From contig JAERTD010000014.1 of NCBI GenBank assembly GCA_016845175.1, positions 186,001 to 250,000 on the forward strand: a stretch of 64,000 bases of DNA. The letters are read 5' to 3'. A program made the position numbers and the translations under genes. The notes beneath the pieces were generated by a model, which was given only the letters and a program-made list of their open reading frames with translations, was not told where the DNA came from and did no database searches. The DNA comes from Bacteroidota bacterium (GTDB taxonomy: Bacteria > Bacteroidota > Bacteroidia > Bacteroidales > F082). Every line of letters begins with the position of its first letter. Positions within the stretch are counted from its first letter, which is position 1. Positions 8,432-19,023 of this stretch are shown here, piece by piece.

Positions 8432-9320
8432 ATTCATACACCATTCGACAACAACTGATGTGGTCACTGCTATCTATTTATTGATAACGGCTATATACGC
8501 TGTTGTTTTTGTTGCCGGGGCAAATACCATTACCACAATTTTGATGAATAGGATTTTGATTCTCAGTGTTATAGTACTTCTTATTCTTGCCAATATGAAA
8601 TGGGATCGTCCATGGCTGAAATTTTTGCATTTGTTTTTTCCCATTTTTATTTTGCCGCTTATTTATGGAGAAACGGCAAGTCTCAATCATTTGATCTTCA
8701 GCGAGAATCTTGACCCTGTAGTCTATAATTGGGAGCAATATGTATTTGGTTTTCAACCCAGCCTTGAGTTTTCCAATCGATTTCCTCAGCGATGGTTTAG
8801 TGAGATGCTGCATTTCGGGTATTTTTCCTACTACCTGATGACCATTTCCATGGCATTGGCCTTCTTCATCTTTGCAAGAGTCAGCGTACACTATGTCATA
8901 CATATAACCGTCTGTTCCTTTTTAATCTATTATCTGATCTTTATACTGTTTCCGGTGGTGGGTCCTCAATTTTATTTCACGGGAGCTGACGCAGCCATTG
9001 CCGACAGTGGCTTGTTTAGTAAAGCAGTAAGACTGATACAGCTTTATGGAGAGCATCCCACGGGGGCTTTCCCCAGTTCCCATGTGGGCATGGTGCTTAT
9101 TTTTCTATATCTGGGATGGCGTTATCTACGAACACTGTTTTGGGTGATGTTGCCCTTGTTTATACTGATATTACTAGCGACGGTATACCTGAAAGCGCAT
9201 TATGCAGTTGATGTTTTTGCAGGCCTGTTAAGTGCTCCTCTGGTATTTATCTGCAGCCATCATTTATATGGTTTGGTCAATAAACTGTTGATCAATCAGA
9301 AATCCCACAAACCTGCATAA
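8418..9320 (+). CDS. PAP2 superfamily membrane protein, Aur1/phosphosphingolipid synthase-like
   Basis: A 300-residue integral membrane protein with about six transmembrane segments. The PAP2 catalytic motifs are near the C-terminus: GAFPSSHVG (around residues 215-223, with the SSH histidine) and HYAVDVFAG (around 260-268). The N-terminal phosphatase motif KxxxxxxRP is not obvious, as in the Aur1/PAP2_3 branch that transfers phospho-headgroups onto ceramide. The start overlaps the reductase gene by 14 bases, so all three genes are translationally linked. Likely role: headgroup transfer to, or dephosphorylation of, the lipid made by the two upstream enzymes. A general phosphatidate or undecaprenyl-pyrophosphate phosphatase is the alternative. 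Confidence 0.65.
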   Translation: MTGSKFIHHSTTTDVVTAIYLLITAIYAVVFVAGANTITTILMNRILILSVIVLLILANMKWDRPWLKFLHLFFPIFILPLIYGETASLNHLIFSENLDPVVYNWEQYVFGFQPSLEFSNRFPQRWFSEMLHFGYFSYYLMTISMALAFFIFARVSVHYVIHITVCSFLIYYLIFILFPVVGPQFYFTGADAAIADSGLFSKAVRLIQLYGEHPTGAFPSSHVGMVLIFLYLGWRYLRTLFWVMLPLFILILLATVYLKAHYAVDVFAGLLSAPLVFICSHHLYGLVNKLLINQKSHKPA

Positions 9321-9353
9321 AATAAAATTAAAATTTTGATGTTTATTTTGTAT

Positions 9354-9361
9354 TATTTTTG
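9354..9361 (+). promoter_or_regulatory. Bacteroidota -7 element for gldF operon
   Basis: TATTTTTG matches TAnnTTTG. TTTG at 9335-9338 is a possible -33 element, and the gldF ATG lies 28 bases downstream. Confidence 0.45.
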
Positions 9362-9388
9362 CCATCCTTTAAGACTTGTGTTTAAGGC

Positions 9389-10141
9389 ATGACAGCGTTA
9401 TTAATTAAAGAAATAAGAAGTTTCCTCAGCTCACTGATAGGCTATATTGTCATCATTGTATTCCTATTGGTGGTGGGCATATTTCTTTGGGGTATCCCAA
9501 GCCTGGGTGGTGTATCACCCAACAATTTCAATGTGCTTGATTTTGGTTATGCCAATGTGGATGGGCTTTTCATTATTGCACCCTTTGTTTTTCTGTTTCT
9601 GGTACCCGCCATTACCATGAGATCCTTTGCTGATGAAAGAAAAGGAGGAACACTGGAATTGTTATTTACATGGCCTTTGTCAGATATACAAATAATACTG
9701 GCCAAGTATTTGGCGGCACTGCTCCTCGTGGTATTTTCCATACTGCCCACACTGCTTTATTTCTACTCCGTATGGCAACTCGGATTGCCAGCAGGTAATA
9801 TCGACATTGGAGGATTTTGGGGATCGTTTATTGGCCTCTTATTCCTTGGTGCTGCCTTTGTATCCATTGGAATATTTGCATCAGTTATCAGTGATAATCC
9901 TATCATATCATTTATTACAGCCATTGTAATCTCGGCTTTTATGTACCTGGGATTCGAATTCATCTATTCCCTGGAATTGTTTGGAAGCATCGATTTGTTT
10001 ATTAAATCATTGGGTATATCAGCACATTACAGTTCCATGTCGCGAGGGGTAATTGATACCCGTGATGTCATATACTTTGTAAGTGTGATCACAGTTTTCT
10101 TATCATTAACACATTTTAAGCTTGCTTCCAGAAAATGGTAG
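9389..10141 (+). CDS. gldF: Gliding-motility-associated ABC transporter permease GldF
   Basis: A 250-residue ABC-2 type permease with six hydrophobic segments and the conserved AITMRSFADERKGGTLELL block (73-91) typical of GldF and related ABC-2 permeases. Its N-terminus (KEIRSFLSSLIGYIV) is the amphipathic entry helix. GldF forms a membrane complex with GldG and an ATPase, GldA, which is not in this window. gldF-gldG-DUF4340 form one operon with gaps of 16 and 2 bases. The complex is needed for gliding in some Flavobacteria but is also present in many non-gliding Bacteroidota, so gliding should not be concluded from it. Confidence 0.88.
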   Translation: MTALLIKEIRSFLSSLIGYIVIIVFLLVVGIFLWGIPSLGGVSPNNFNVLDFGYANVDGLFIIAPFVFLFLVPAITMRSFADERKGGTLELLFTWPLSDIQIILAKYLAALLLVVFSILPTLLYFYSVWQLGLPAGNIDIGGFWGSFIGLLFLGAAFVSIGIFASVISDNPIISFITAIVISAFMYLGFEFIYSLELFGSIDLFIKSLGISAHYSSMSRGVIDTRDVIYFVSVITVFLSLTHFKLASRKW

Positions 10142-10157
10142 TTAAAGCTTACTGAAG

Positions 10158-11900
10158 ATGGATAAAAAGAGAAACATACAGCAATATTATTTGATCAACC
10201 TTAGTTTGGTGTTGGCAGGGATAGTATTGATCAACTTCATTGGTACACAGCTGTTCACACGATTTGACCTGACCAGTGAAAAACGATATACCCTTTCAGA
10301 AACCAGCAGGACTATCATTGAAGACCTGGAAGATATTGTGTTTTTCAAGGTCTATCTGGAGGGTGAGTTTCCAGCAGGATTTAAGAGGTTAAAGAAGGAA
10401 ACCAAAGAGTTGTTGGACGAATTCAGGGCACACAACAAAAACATACAGTATGAGTTTATCAATCCTTCAAGTAGTGAAGACCAGCAGGAAAGGAATGATA
10501 CGTATCGCCTGTTAATGGAACAAGGTCTGAATCCCACAAACTTACAGGTAAAGACCAAATCGGGCATGGACCAACAGGTTATTTTTCCAGGAGTGCTGGT
10601 TAGCTATCAAAACAAGCAAGTTCCGGTTGAATTATTGGATGCACAAATTAATGTTCCGCCTGAAGCTGTACTTAACAACTCTATCCAAAACCTGGAATTC
10701 AAATTTATTGATGCCATTCACAAATTATCCAGAAAAAGGAAACCCAGCATTGCTTTCATTGAAGGTCATGGCGAATTGAATGAAGATGAAACCTATGATA
10801 TCAGCCTGAGCTTACGTGCTGATTATGTGGTTGATCGCGTGGAGATTAATGGGCAGGTAAATGCATTGGTCGAAAGACAACTGATGGATTCTGTGAATCA
10901 GGAATACAGAATACGTCCTAAATATGCCGCCATAATAATTGCCAAACCAGATTCGGCTTTTTCACAAAAGGACCGCTTTATCGTGGACCAGTATATTATG
11001 TATGGGGGCAAGGTGTTGTGGCTTATTGATCCTGTGCTGACCAGTATGGACAGCATCCAGCGCTCAGAATCAACTGTAGCGGTACAAAACAAGCTGGAAT
11101 TACAGAATCAGCTATTTACCTACGGAGTTCGACTGAATAATGATTTGGTTATGGATCTGATTTCATTATCCATTCCACTACGTACGGGTCAGGTAGGTAA
11201 CCAGCCACAGATTGATTTCTTTCCCTGGTATTATTTTCCTGTGGTAACTGCCATGTCGCAGCATCCCATAGTCAGAAACCTGAATTCTGTGAATACACAG
11301 TTTGTGAGCAGTATGGATACACTTCGTACGGAAAATGTGAAGAAGACAGTATTGTTGACCACATCACCCTACTCCAGAACTGTAAGCGTACCCTCTGTGA
11401 TTAGTTTGGCCATTACCCGGCAGGCTCCCAATGAGGCCTTATATGTTGAACCTCCTCAGACCATAGCTGTATTGTTGGAAGGTGTTTTTGAATCCGAGTT
11501 TAAAAATAGAATGGCACCGGCATTGGTAGAAGCCAAAGAAGTGGGTTTCAGAGATTCCAGTGAACCCACCAGCATGATCGTCATCTCGGATGGTGATATG
11601 ATTAAAAACCAGTTTCATATCCCCAACGGCTACCCCTTACCTTTGGGCTATGATCAGTTTACCAGAGAGACCTTCGGTAATAAGGTGTTTATATTGAATG
11701 CATTAAACTATCTGACCGATGGTCCTGGTTTAATGGATATCCGATCAAGGGAGCTGAAGCTTCGCATGCTTGATAAAGCTAAAGTTAATGATGAAAAACT
11801 GTTTTGGCAGTTGTTTAATCTGTTGGGTCCGGTCATCATTGTATTGCTCATTGGCAGTGTAATGATCTGGATGAGGAAGAGGAAATATTCAAAAGTATAG
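10158..11900 (+). CDS. gldG: Gliding-motility-associated ABC transporter substrate-binding protein GldG
   Basis: A 580-residue protein with an N-terminal transmembrane anchor (residues about 11-30), the characteristic FDLTSEKRYTLSETSR segment just after it, a large extracytoplasmic ABC_transp_aux region (including IAFIEGHGEL near 200), and a second C-terminal transmembrane helix ending in Lys/Arg-rich residues. This two-anchor layout and the position immediately after gldF identify GldG. The extracytoplasmic domain is thought to work with the GldF permease; its substrate is unknown. Confidence 0.88.
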   Translation: MDKKRNIQQYYLINLSLVLAGIVLINFIGTQLFTRFDLTSEKRYTLSETSRTIIEDLEDIVFFKVYLEGEFPAGFKRLKKETKELLDEFRAHNKNIQYEFINPSSSEDQQERNDTYRLLMEQGLNPTNLQVKTKSGMDQQVIFPGVLVSYQNKQVPVELLDAQINVPPEAVLNNSIQNLEFKFIDAIHKLSRKRKPSIAFIEGHGELNEDETYDISLSLRADYVVDRVEINGQVNALVERQLMDSVNQEYRIRPKYAAIIIAKPDSAFSQKDRFIVDQYIMYGGKVLWLIDPVLTSMDSIQRSESTVAVQNKLELQNQLFTYGVRLNNDLVMDLISLSIPLRTGQVGNQPQIDFFPWYYFPVVTAMSQHPIVRNLNSVNTQFVSSMDTLRTENVKKTVLLTTSPYSRTVSVPSVISLAITRQAPNEALYVEPPQTIAVLLEGVFESEFKNRMAPALVEAKEVGFRDSSEPTSMIVISDGDMIKNQFHIPNGYPLPLGYDQFTRETFGNKVFILNALNYLTDGPGLMDIRSRELKLRMLDKAKVNDEKLFWQLFNLLGPVIIVLLIGSVMIWMRKRKYSKV

Positions 11901-11902
11901 GT

Positions 11903-12955
11903 ATGAGAAATAATAAATTGGCTCTCGTCATTGTATTGGTGCTGGCTGCACTGGCTCTAGTTTTATGGTCAACAAAAACATACACCACCTTATCTGATGC
12001 AGAATCAGAATTTAAAATTACTGATACTGCCAGTGTAACCAAAATTTTCATTGCAGATAAAAATGTTGATGAGGTTTTGCTGGAACGTCAGGAGATAGGG
12101 TGGAGGCTAAACAAACAATTCAAGGCCAATACACATTTAGTTGATTTTCTGCTGGGTACCATGAGGCGCTTAAAAGTAAAAGCACCGGTACCGCTCTCCA
12201 GCCATAATAATGTGGTGGCCCGTATGGCTGCTCACGGCGTGAAAATAGAAATCTATCAAACAGCCCATCGCATTGATTTATTTGATAAGGTCAAACTCCT
12301 TCCTTATGAAAAAAGAACAAGGGTATTCTTTGTGGGTGATGCCACTCAGGATAATCTGGGAACCCATATGCTCATGGAAGGCGCCGATCAACCTTATGTA
12401 GTTTATATACCCGGATTCAGGGGGTTTCTCTCCTCCCGTTTCACACCTAAGGTAGATGACTGGAAGAGTCATGTCGTATTCAATCATAAATTATCTGATA
12501 TCAAAAGTGTAAGTGTTCAGTTTACTGAAGAACCCGAGTCAAGCTATACCGTTGAGGTGGTGGATGATATGGGAAATTTCGATCTTAGCAATCAGGGAAA
12601 AAAACTGGAATCCTATGATACACTTAAGGTATTAAATTTTCTTACCTCTTTTCGAGATCTGAGATATGAAACACGTATGAATACCCTGCTGGCTCCTGAA
12701 AAGATTGATTCGATCATCAATTCTCCTTCATTGTATGAAATAAGTCTGGTGGATCATAAGCAGGATACCGTATCAATAATCGGTTTTAAGAAGGCAGCAC
12801 TACCTGAAGAGGTAGCCAATGCCTACGAAATGTTGGTGCCTGTAGACCACGATCGCTTTTTTGCCTTGATCAATGATGGGGCTGACTTCGTGCTCCTACA
12901 ATACTATGTGTTTGATAAGATTTTATATCCGGTATCTTATTTTCGGAAAGAATAA
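11903..12955 (+). CDS. DUF4340 domain protein, partner of GldFG
   Basis: A 350-residue protein with one N-terminal transmembrane helix (LALVIVLVLAALALVLW, residues 6-22) and a periplasmic DUF4340 region. A short repeated unit, in which a strand pair with 'VTKIFIADKN' and a 'WRLN' segment is followed by 'TMRRLKVKAPV', is typical of that family. It starts 2 bases after gldG, so the three proteins are probably made together. DUF4340 proteins commonly sit beside GldG-like ABC systems and may be an accessory subunit. Function is unknown. Confidence 0.75.
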   Translation: MRNNKLALVIVLVLAALALVLWSTKTYTTLSDAESEFKITDTASVTKIFIADKNVDEVLLERQEIGWRLNKQFKANTHLVDFLLGTMRRLKVKAPVPLSSHNNVVARMAAHGVKIEIYQTAHRIDLFDKVKLLPYEKRTRVFFVGDATQDNLGTHMLMEGADQPYVVYIPGFRGFLSSRFTPKVDDWKSHVVFNHKLSDIKSVSVQFTEEPESSYTVEVVDDMGNFDLSNQGKKLESYDTLKVLNFLTSFRDLRYETRMNTLLAPEKIDSIINSPSLYEISLVDHKQDTVSIIGFKKAALPEEVANAYEMLVPVDHDRFFALINDGADFVLLQYYVFDKILYPVSYFRKE

Positions 12956-13004
12956 CTACAGTTTTCATCGGATCACTTCAAATGATCCGGTGAATAAAGG
13001 CATA

Positions 13005-13037
13005 AAAAAAGGCTTGCTCCAAGAGCAAGCCTTTTTT
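13005..13037. terminator. Bidirectional rho-independent terminator between DUF4340 gene and gdhA
   Basis: GGCTTGCTC (13011-13019) pairs perfectly with GAGCAAGCC (13023-13031) around loop CAA. It is followed by six Ts and preceded by seven As, so it can end transcription from both converging genes. Confidence 0.9.
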
Positions 13038-13055
13038 ATTAAACGTTACCAGTAT

Positions 13056-14417
<1,362 letters not shown>

Positions 14418-14588
14418 TTAGGTTTAACAATCAATTTCGTCACATCAATATTAGCCAAAATAGGTGCTGACTTTGTGAATTGGCGCTCGATTTGAGTGTT
14501 TCCCGTAGGAGATTAAGGGTTTTACGTAGGTCTTCTATTCCTATCACGAACTAATTCCAAATTCAATCAGTTGCTGCATGGATCAAAA

Positions 14589-16160
14589 TCAATACTTCCA
14601 AACGTCAAGTGGATACTTGGTAATATGCTTATCCTGTAAGATATAATCAGGCAGTTTTCCATTATCGAAAACAACTATAGTATATTTCTTCTCTCTTAGT
14701 TGCGAAATGACCTCCGGTGTCGGGATCCCTGATCTTGCTCTGGCACTAGTGTAAAACAGTACTTTAATATGATCAAATTCAGGTGTATTAAAAAAGAATG
14801 TTTTTGGAGATGGGAACTCCTCTTGTAAGTTCTGGTAGACAAGTGTATTGCTTATCTCATTAATATGAAGGGATTTTCGCTCTTCCTGATTGCTCAACCG
14901 GAGCCTGTCATGATTCAGGAAATGAACAAAAATAAAACTGGCTATGAGCACAGTAATCCATCTCGTAATTATCCTGTGGTTTTTAACTTTCGAGATTTTC
15001 CCTTCCAGGAGGCTCGAAGAATGGATTAGTCCGACTCCAATTATTACATAAATCAACGGACTAACTATTAGGGTAAATGCGAGCATTTTAGTTGCTGCAA
15101 TAGAAAAGAAGAGGTATACAATACCAATCCAAACGATCATGGCAATTTTATTTCTTTTGGCAATACCTGAAACGAAAAAGAAGGGGAGTGCAAACAAAAG
15201 AACATAAATGAAATCGACGCCATAAACCTCATTGAAATTAGTAAAATGAAACAACCATCCGCCATCATGGCCTTCAATTACGCTGTAAAAATGTTTTCTT
15301 GCCAATAACATTTCCCATTGGCTCTCCACTGGAAATCTGATTGCAGTATACAGTTGCCAGGGGGACGCCACAATTGCAGTTATAAGAACCGACAAACCAA
15401 AGTTTTTGTAACTGCCCCATCTTCGTTGGTTTTTAAGCATAAGGATACTCATGGCCCATCCTGAGTATACAAGCAGACCAACCAGCCATTTAACCATTAT
15501 AGCTGCTCCTGAAAACACACCAATCAAAACAAACCAATATTTCTTTTCACTTTGAGTTGATTCAAACCATGCCCATATGCTGGCAGTAACATAAAAAAGA
15601 AAAGCTACATCATTATGATCAGTTGCAAACCTTCCCGAAACCAACTCCAGCATGTAAAATGAGCCAGTGAATAAAAACGCAGCGTAAAAACCAGCCTTCT
15701 TACTATATGCGATAGCACCAATTCTATAGAGAAAAGCAAGGATCAATGTTGACATCAATATGCTAGGTACACGAACTGCAAATTCATTTACACCAAATAG
15801 TTTTATACTAACTGCCATTTGCCAGAGAAAAAGAGGCTGTTTATGAAGCCACACATGGTTTTCAGGCCATGAAGTATATGAGAATGGCAGTATGGGATCT
15901 TTGACTAAGACCGGTTTCCATGGGTTTTCCAATAGATTTTTGGCTACCAGTGCATGAAATTGCTCATCCCACCCATGTAAAAAAGGGTCCATTAATGATA
16001 CAAAGAGTCTCAAACATAAAGCGCCCGTCATCAGAAGCAGCAGTGATATCTTTTTGTTGCTGACAAAATCGAAAGAAATCAGGGCTGCCAATGACAGAAT
16101 CATTCCACCGAAAAGGTACAATTGATATTGACTAATAAATAAGTCGTAGTCAAATTCCAT
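14589..16160 (-). CDS. Membrane glycosyltransferase, GT39/ArnT-like (PMT family)
   Basis: A 523-residue protein with around eleven hydrophobic helices and the first-loop acidic motif HGWDEQFHALVAKNLL (residues about 58-73), characteristic of GT39/ArnT-type enzymes that use polyprenyl-phosphate-linked sugars. A second loop holds HKQPLFLWQMA, and NEFAVRVPSIL is the typical 'RxPS' segment. It starts 11 bases after the AlgJ-like gene ends and is the last gene of a minus-strand group with AlgI, AlgJ and, further upstream, a DPM-type GT2. A GT2/GT39 pair is a classic arrangement: GT2 makes the lipid-linked sugar and GT39 transfers it on the outer face. The acceptor is unknown. Confidence 0.75.
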   Translation of the reverse strand: MEFDYDLFISQYQLYLFGGMILSLAALISFDFVSNKKISLLLLMTGALCLRLFVSLMDPFLHGWDEQFHALVAKNLLENPWKPVLVKDPILPFSYTSWPENHVWLHKQPLFLWQMAVSIKLFGVNEFAVRVPSILMSTLILAFLYRIGAIAYSKKAGFYAAFLFTGSFYMLELVSGRFATDHNDVAFLFYVTASIWAWFESTQSEKKYWFVLIGVFSGAAIMVKWLVGLLVYSGWAMSILMLKNQRRWGSYKNFGLSVLITAIVASPWQLYTAIRFPVESQWEMLLARKHFYSVIEGHDGGWLFHFTNFNEVYGVDFIYVLLFALPFFFVSGIAKRNKIAMIVWIGIVYLFFSIAATKMLAFTLIVSPLIYVIIGVGLIHSSSLLEGKISKVKNHRIITRWITVLIASFIFVHFLNHDRLRLSNQEERKSLHINEISNTLVYQNLQEEFPSPKTFFFNTPEFDHIKVLFYTSARARSGIPTPEVISQLREKKYTIVVFDNGKLPDYILQDKHITKYPLDVWKY

Positions 16161-16171
16161 AGGATGAGGTT

Positions 16172-17470
16172 TTACCTGCTGTTGTATACATACATGGCAT
16201 CCTTGCGAAGCATCACATCCAGGTCGGTATTGGTTTTAATGGCCTTCTCTTTAACCTTATCAAACCACTTTTTGTTGTTTTTGATGCTTGTGATGATTTC
16301 CTGCAAGGCGGCTTCAAGTTCTTTTTCCTTATCAACTTCCTCCTGGTAAAATACGGCATAGGCTTGCTCAATGAAATTCCAAAACAGCCTTTTGAGCACA
16401 GGTTCTGTACTCATAAGTATGATCACATCACGGTTGAGGATTTCCTCTTTCAAATTGAGATCCTTTACCCAGGTTTTATCTTTGGATCGGGAGGGGAAAA
16501 CCTGATTGTTGTAAAACCAGAATTCACCATCATCAAACAGGCTCCTGGAAAATCCTGCGGTTTGCAGTTGCCAGTAAAAGCTGTCAGAAATAACAAGTGA
16601 TTTCAGCTTGGTTTTTCCTTTTTGTTCAATCCTGTAAACCGGGTAGGGCATTGGAAAGTTATCAATCGGGAAAAACATATTCAGGCTCTTTTCAATGTCA
16701 TTATCAACACCTTCGAGTTTAGATTTGGTTTCTATGCCTTCCCAAACAATATCTGGTACATCCACTTGCCTTGAATCTTCGATATAGGACAGTAAAGAAT
16801 CTGTTGCCAGCAACATGCCGTAATAACTCCAGTGTATGCCTGTTTTTGGATAAAGGCAATGGGAGGAAGTGTCTTTCATTTGTAAGAACCAGCTGGAGTA
16901 GTCAATATGATTGATGTCCAAATCCCTTGCTTTTTCAACGAAACAGGCATGATTGGTCTTGCTTTTTTCCTGATGGTATTCATCGGGAATGTATTGAGGG
17001 TAAAAACTGCCTTTTCCGGGAGCTAGGCATAGGATGATATCAATATTATAAGTACTCAGGGTATCCTGAACCGCCTTCAGCATTTGTAATTGATGATCTA
17101 TTGCACTGTCGCCCAAATAGTCAGCGCCATAATAGGCTTTGATATAGGCTTCTTCGTATAAATAAGCTTCCTTGCCGAGGATTACACCTCTGGCTTTGGC
17201 AATGCCATACAAAGAATATTGTAATTGGTTGTTAAGCCTGACAAACCAGTTTCTGAATCCAAATTCCTGGTTCAGATATTTCTCAGCAGCTTGCTGATAA
17301 TCCTCAGAGAACCAAGAGGCTGTGGAAAGTATAGGAGCCTCTACTTTCTCAATGGCACCTCTGAGTGGCGTTTCGGTAACCAAACGAAACTGCATTTGGG
17401 TCATGCCCACCAGAAGTATTACCATCAATAAGATGAACAAATACAACGATATGTTTCGGTTGTTGTCCAT
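16172..17470 (-). CDS. AlgJ/AlgX-like SGNH-type acyltransferase partner of AlgI
   Basis: A 432-residue protein with one N-terminal membrane anchor (LYLFILLMVILLVGM) and a periplasmic domain of the AlgJ/AlgX class: FGFRNWFVRLNN, a GKEAYLYEEAYI block, LCLAPGKGSFYPQYIP, KTGIHWSYYG, and SLVISDSFYW with the nucleophile-position Ser. In AlgJ/AlgX the catalytic pair lies in a DxHW motif; here the aligned residues read GIHW, so the Asp position is Gly, which may mark a Bacteroidota subfamily. The start is taken at the Met of MDNNRN (17470), 1 base after the AlgI stop, rather than 18 codons upstream inside algI. It likely accepts an acyl group from AlgI and transfers it to a surface glycan. Confidence 0.72.
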   Translation of the reverse strand: MDNNRNISLYLFILLMVILLVGMTQMQFRLVTETPLRGAIEKVEAPILSTASWFSEDYQQAAEKYLNQEFGFRNWFVRLNNQLQYSLYGIAKARGVILGKEAYLYEEAYIKAYYGADYLGDSAIDHQLQMLKAVQDTLSTYNIDIILCLAPGKGSFYPQYIPDEYHQEKSKTNHACFVEKARDLDINHIDYSSWFLQMKDTSSHCLYPKTGIHWSYYGMLLATDSLLSYIEDSRQVDVPDIVWEGIETKSKLEGVDNDIEKSLNMFFPIDNFPMPYPVYRIEQKGKTKLKSLVISDSFYWQLQTAGFSRSLFDDGEFWFYNNQVFPSRSKDKTWVKDLNLKEEILNRDVIILMSTEPVLKRLFWNFIEQAYAVFYQEEVDKEKELEAALQEIITSIKNNKKWFDKVKEKAIKTNTDLDVMLRKDAMYVYNSR

Positions 17471-17471
17471 A

Positions 17472-18890
17472 CTAGAATCTGAAATAAATAAAGGGGTTAA
17501 ACCCTGTGGTGGTAATAGAGGCAATCACCACAAATAACAACATAATACATATCACGAACATGCCAATCAGTCCGTTTTTATTGTATCGGGAATAGAATAT
17601 TTTATCCTGTAACCATTTACCTCCGGGTATCATAATAAAGAAGGAGAATAAAGCAGCCACCACCAGCATACTAAAGAAGGCTTTATTGTCAACCCAACTC
17701 AATTCACCAAACTCGAAACTGAACAGGTTGCGATAATATTGGAAGGCTAATTCGTAGTCTTCGATCCTGAAAATAACCCATCCCATAATGGTCACAAAAA
17801 AGGCATAAATAAAGCTGATGGTCTTACCTAGTTTGGATAATATTTTATTTAGGAATAGGCGTTCAAGTACCAGAAAGGCTCCATGAAAGGCACCCCAAAT
17901 AACGAAATTCCAAGAAGCACCATGCCATAAACCGGAAACAAGAAAAACAAACCACAAATTAAAATATAACCTACCCGTGCTAACCTTATTTCCACCAAGA
18001 GGAATGTAGAGGTAAAACTTCATCCATGCCCCCAGCGTGATATGCCAGCGCCGCCAAAACTCAGTAATACTCAATGAGGTATAAGGGTTGTCGAAGTTTT
18101 CAGGAAATTTAAAGCCGATCATCCTTCCAATTCCAATGGCCATATCGGAATAACCCGAAAAGTCGAAGTAGATTTGAAAGGTATAGGCCAGAATGCCGAT
18201 CCATGCAGTACTGGCATCCATTTCATAAAAATTCATGGCCATTATGGCATCGGCCTTCTCACCCATCACATTGGCGATCAGTACTTTTTTTGAAAGACCG
18301 ATGGTAAATCGATAAAAACCCATTAGCCGGTCTTCATAAGTAGCCACCCGATCCACAATTTGGTCAGCGATATAATTATAGCGTACAATAGGCCCTGCTA
18401 TGAGCTGGGGGAACATGATAATATACAGCAGATAATCCGTTATTTTTTTCAAGGGATCATGAACTTTCCGGTACACATCAATGGCATAAGTCAGTGTCTG
18501 GAAGGTGTAAAAAGAAATGCCAATGGGTAAGGCAATCTTTGTCCAGTACACCTGTTCCATACCCATTTGCTGCAGGAAAGTATTGGTGTTCTCCACGAAA
18601 AAATTGGCATACTTGAAAAACCCTAGTAAGCCCAGGTTTAATCCAACTGCCAAGGCCAGCAACCAGCGTTTCTGCTTTCTTTTGGTGGTCTGATCCATCC
18701 ATTTAACCAGGTAGAAAGTTGCTGCAGTAGATCCCAGCAGGATAAATACAAACTTAGGAGCTCCCCAGGCGTAGAACAATACACTGAATAAAAGCACTAC
18801 ATAATTTTTGAACTTCTTAGGTGTGAAATAATACACCGCAAGAAATGACGGGAGAAAGAACAAAAGAAAACTAATGCTGCTAAATACCAT
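17472..18890 (-). CDS. MBOAT family O-acyltransferase, AlgI-like
   Basis: A 472-residue multi-pass membrane protein beginning MVFSSISFLLFFLPSF. It has the AlgI/DltB MBOAT hallmark blocks FKYANFF, FYTFQTLTYAIDVYR, FWRRWHITLGAWMKFYLYIPLGG (given in part; the motif spans about residues 276-298) and GLWHGASWNFVIWGAFHG, whose His is the conserved MBOAT catalytic residue. AlgI-type proteins move an acetyl or other acyl group from the cytoplasm to a periplasmic transferase. The AlgJ-like gene follows after 1 base, giving a complete two-component O-acylation module. An alginate pathway is not indicated: no alginate synthesis genes are present, so the target is probably another exopolysaccharide. Confidence 0.88.
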   Translation of the reverse strand: MVFSSISFLLFFLPSFLAVYYFTPKKFKNYVVLLFSVLFYAWGAPKFVFILLGSTAATFYLVKWMDQTTKRKQKRWLLALAVGLNLGLLGFFKYANFFVENTNTFLQQMGMEQVYWTKIALPIGISFYTFQTLTYAIDVYRKVHDPLKKITDYLLYIIMFPQLIAGPIVRYNYIADQIVDRVATYEDRLMGFYRFTIGLSKKVLIANVMGEKADAIMAMNFYEMDASTAWIGILAYTFQIYFDFSGYSDMAIGIGRMIGFKFPENFDNPYTSLSITEFWRRWHITLGAWMKFYLYIPLGGNKVSTGRLYFNLWFVFLVSGLWHGASWNFVIWGAFHGAFLVLERLFLNKILSKLGKTISFIYAFFVTIMGWVIFRIEDYELAFQYYRNLFSFEFGELSWVDNKAFFSMLVVAALFSFFIMIPGGKWLQDKIFYSRYNKNGLIGMFVICIMLLFVVIASITTTGFNPFIYFRF

Positions 18891-18915
18891 TGTCAGTGCC
18901 TTGTCTAAACCGCTG

Positions 18916-18923
18916 CAAATTTA
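18916..18923 (-). promoter_or_regulatory. Bacteroidota -7 element for the algI-algJ-GT39 group
   Basis: On the minus strand TAAATTTG matches TAnnTTTG and lies 26 bases upstream of the AlgI start. It suggests AlgI, AlgJ and GT39 are transcribed separately from the GT2 gene. Confidence 0.45.
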
Positions 18924-19023
18924 ATATTTAGATGATAGAAGCAGGCTAAATCTCAAAAAGGAGTTTTAATAAGTAGTAATTCCGATGAATTATTCTGTTT
19001 AATTAAACAAATCGGCTTCCAAT

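Noticed and set aside
9389-12955. Gliding motility of the organism from gldF and gldG
   Set aside because: These genes occur in many non-gliding Bacteroidota. GldA and the other motility genes are not in the window.
17472-18890. Alginate biosynthesis
   Set aside because: AlgI and AlgJ homologues acylate many polymers; no alginate polymerase or epimerase gene is present.
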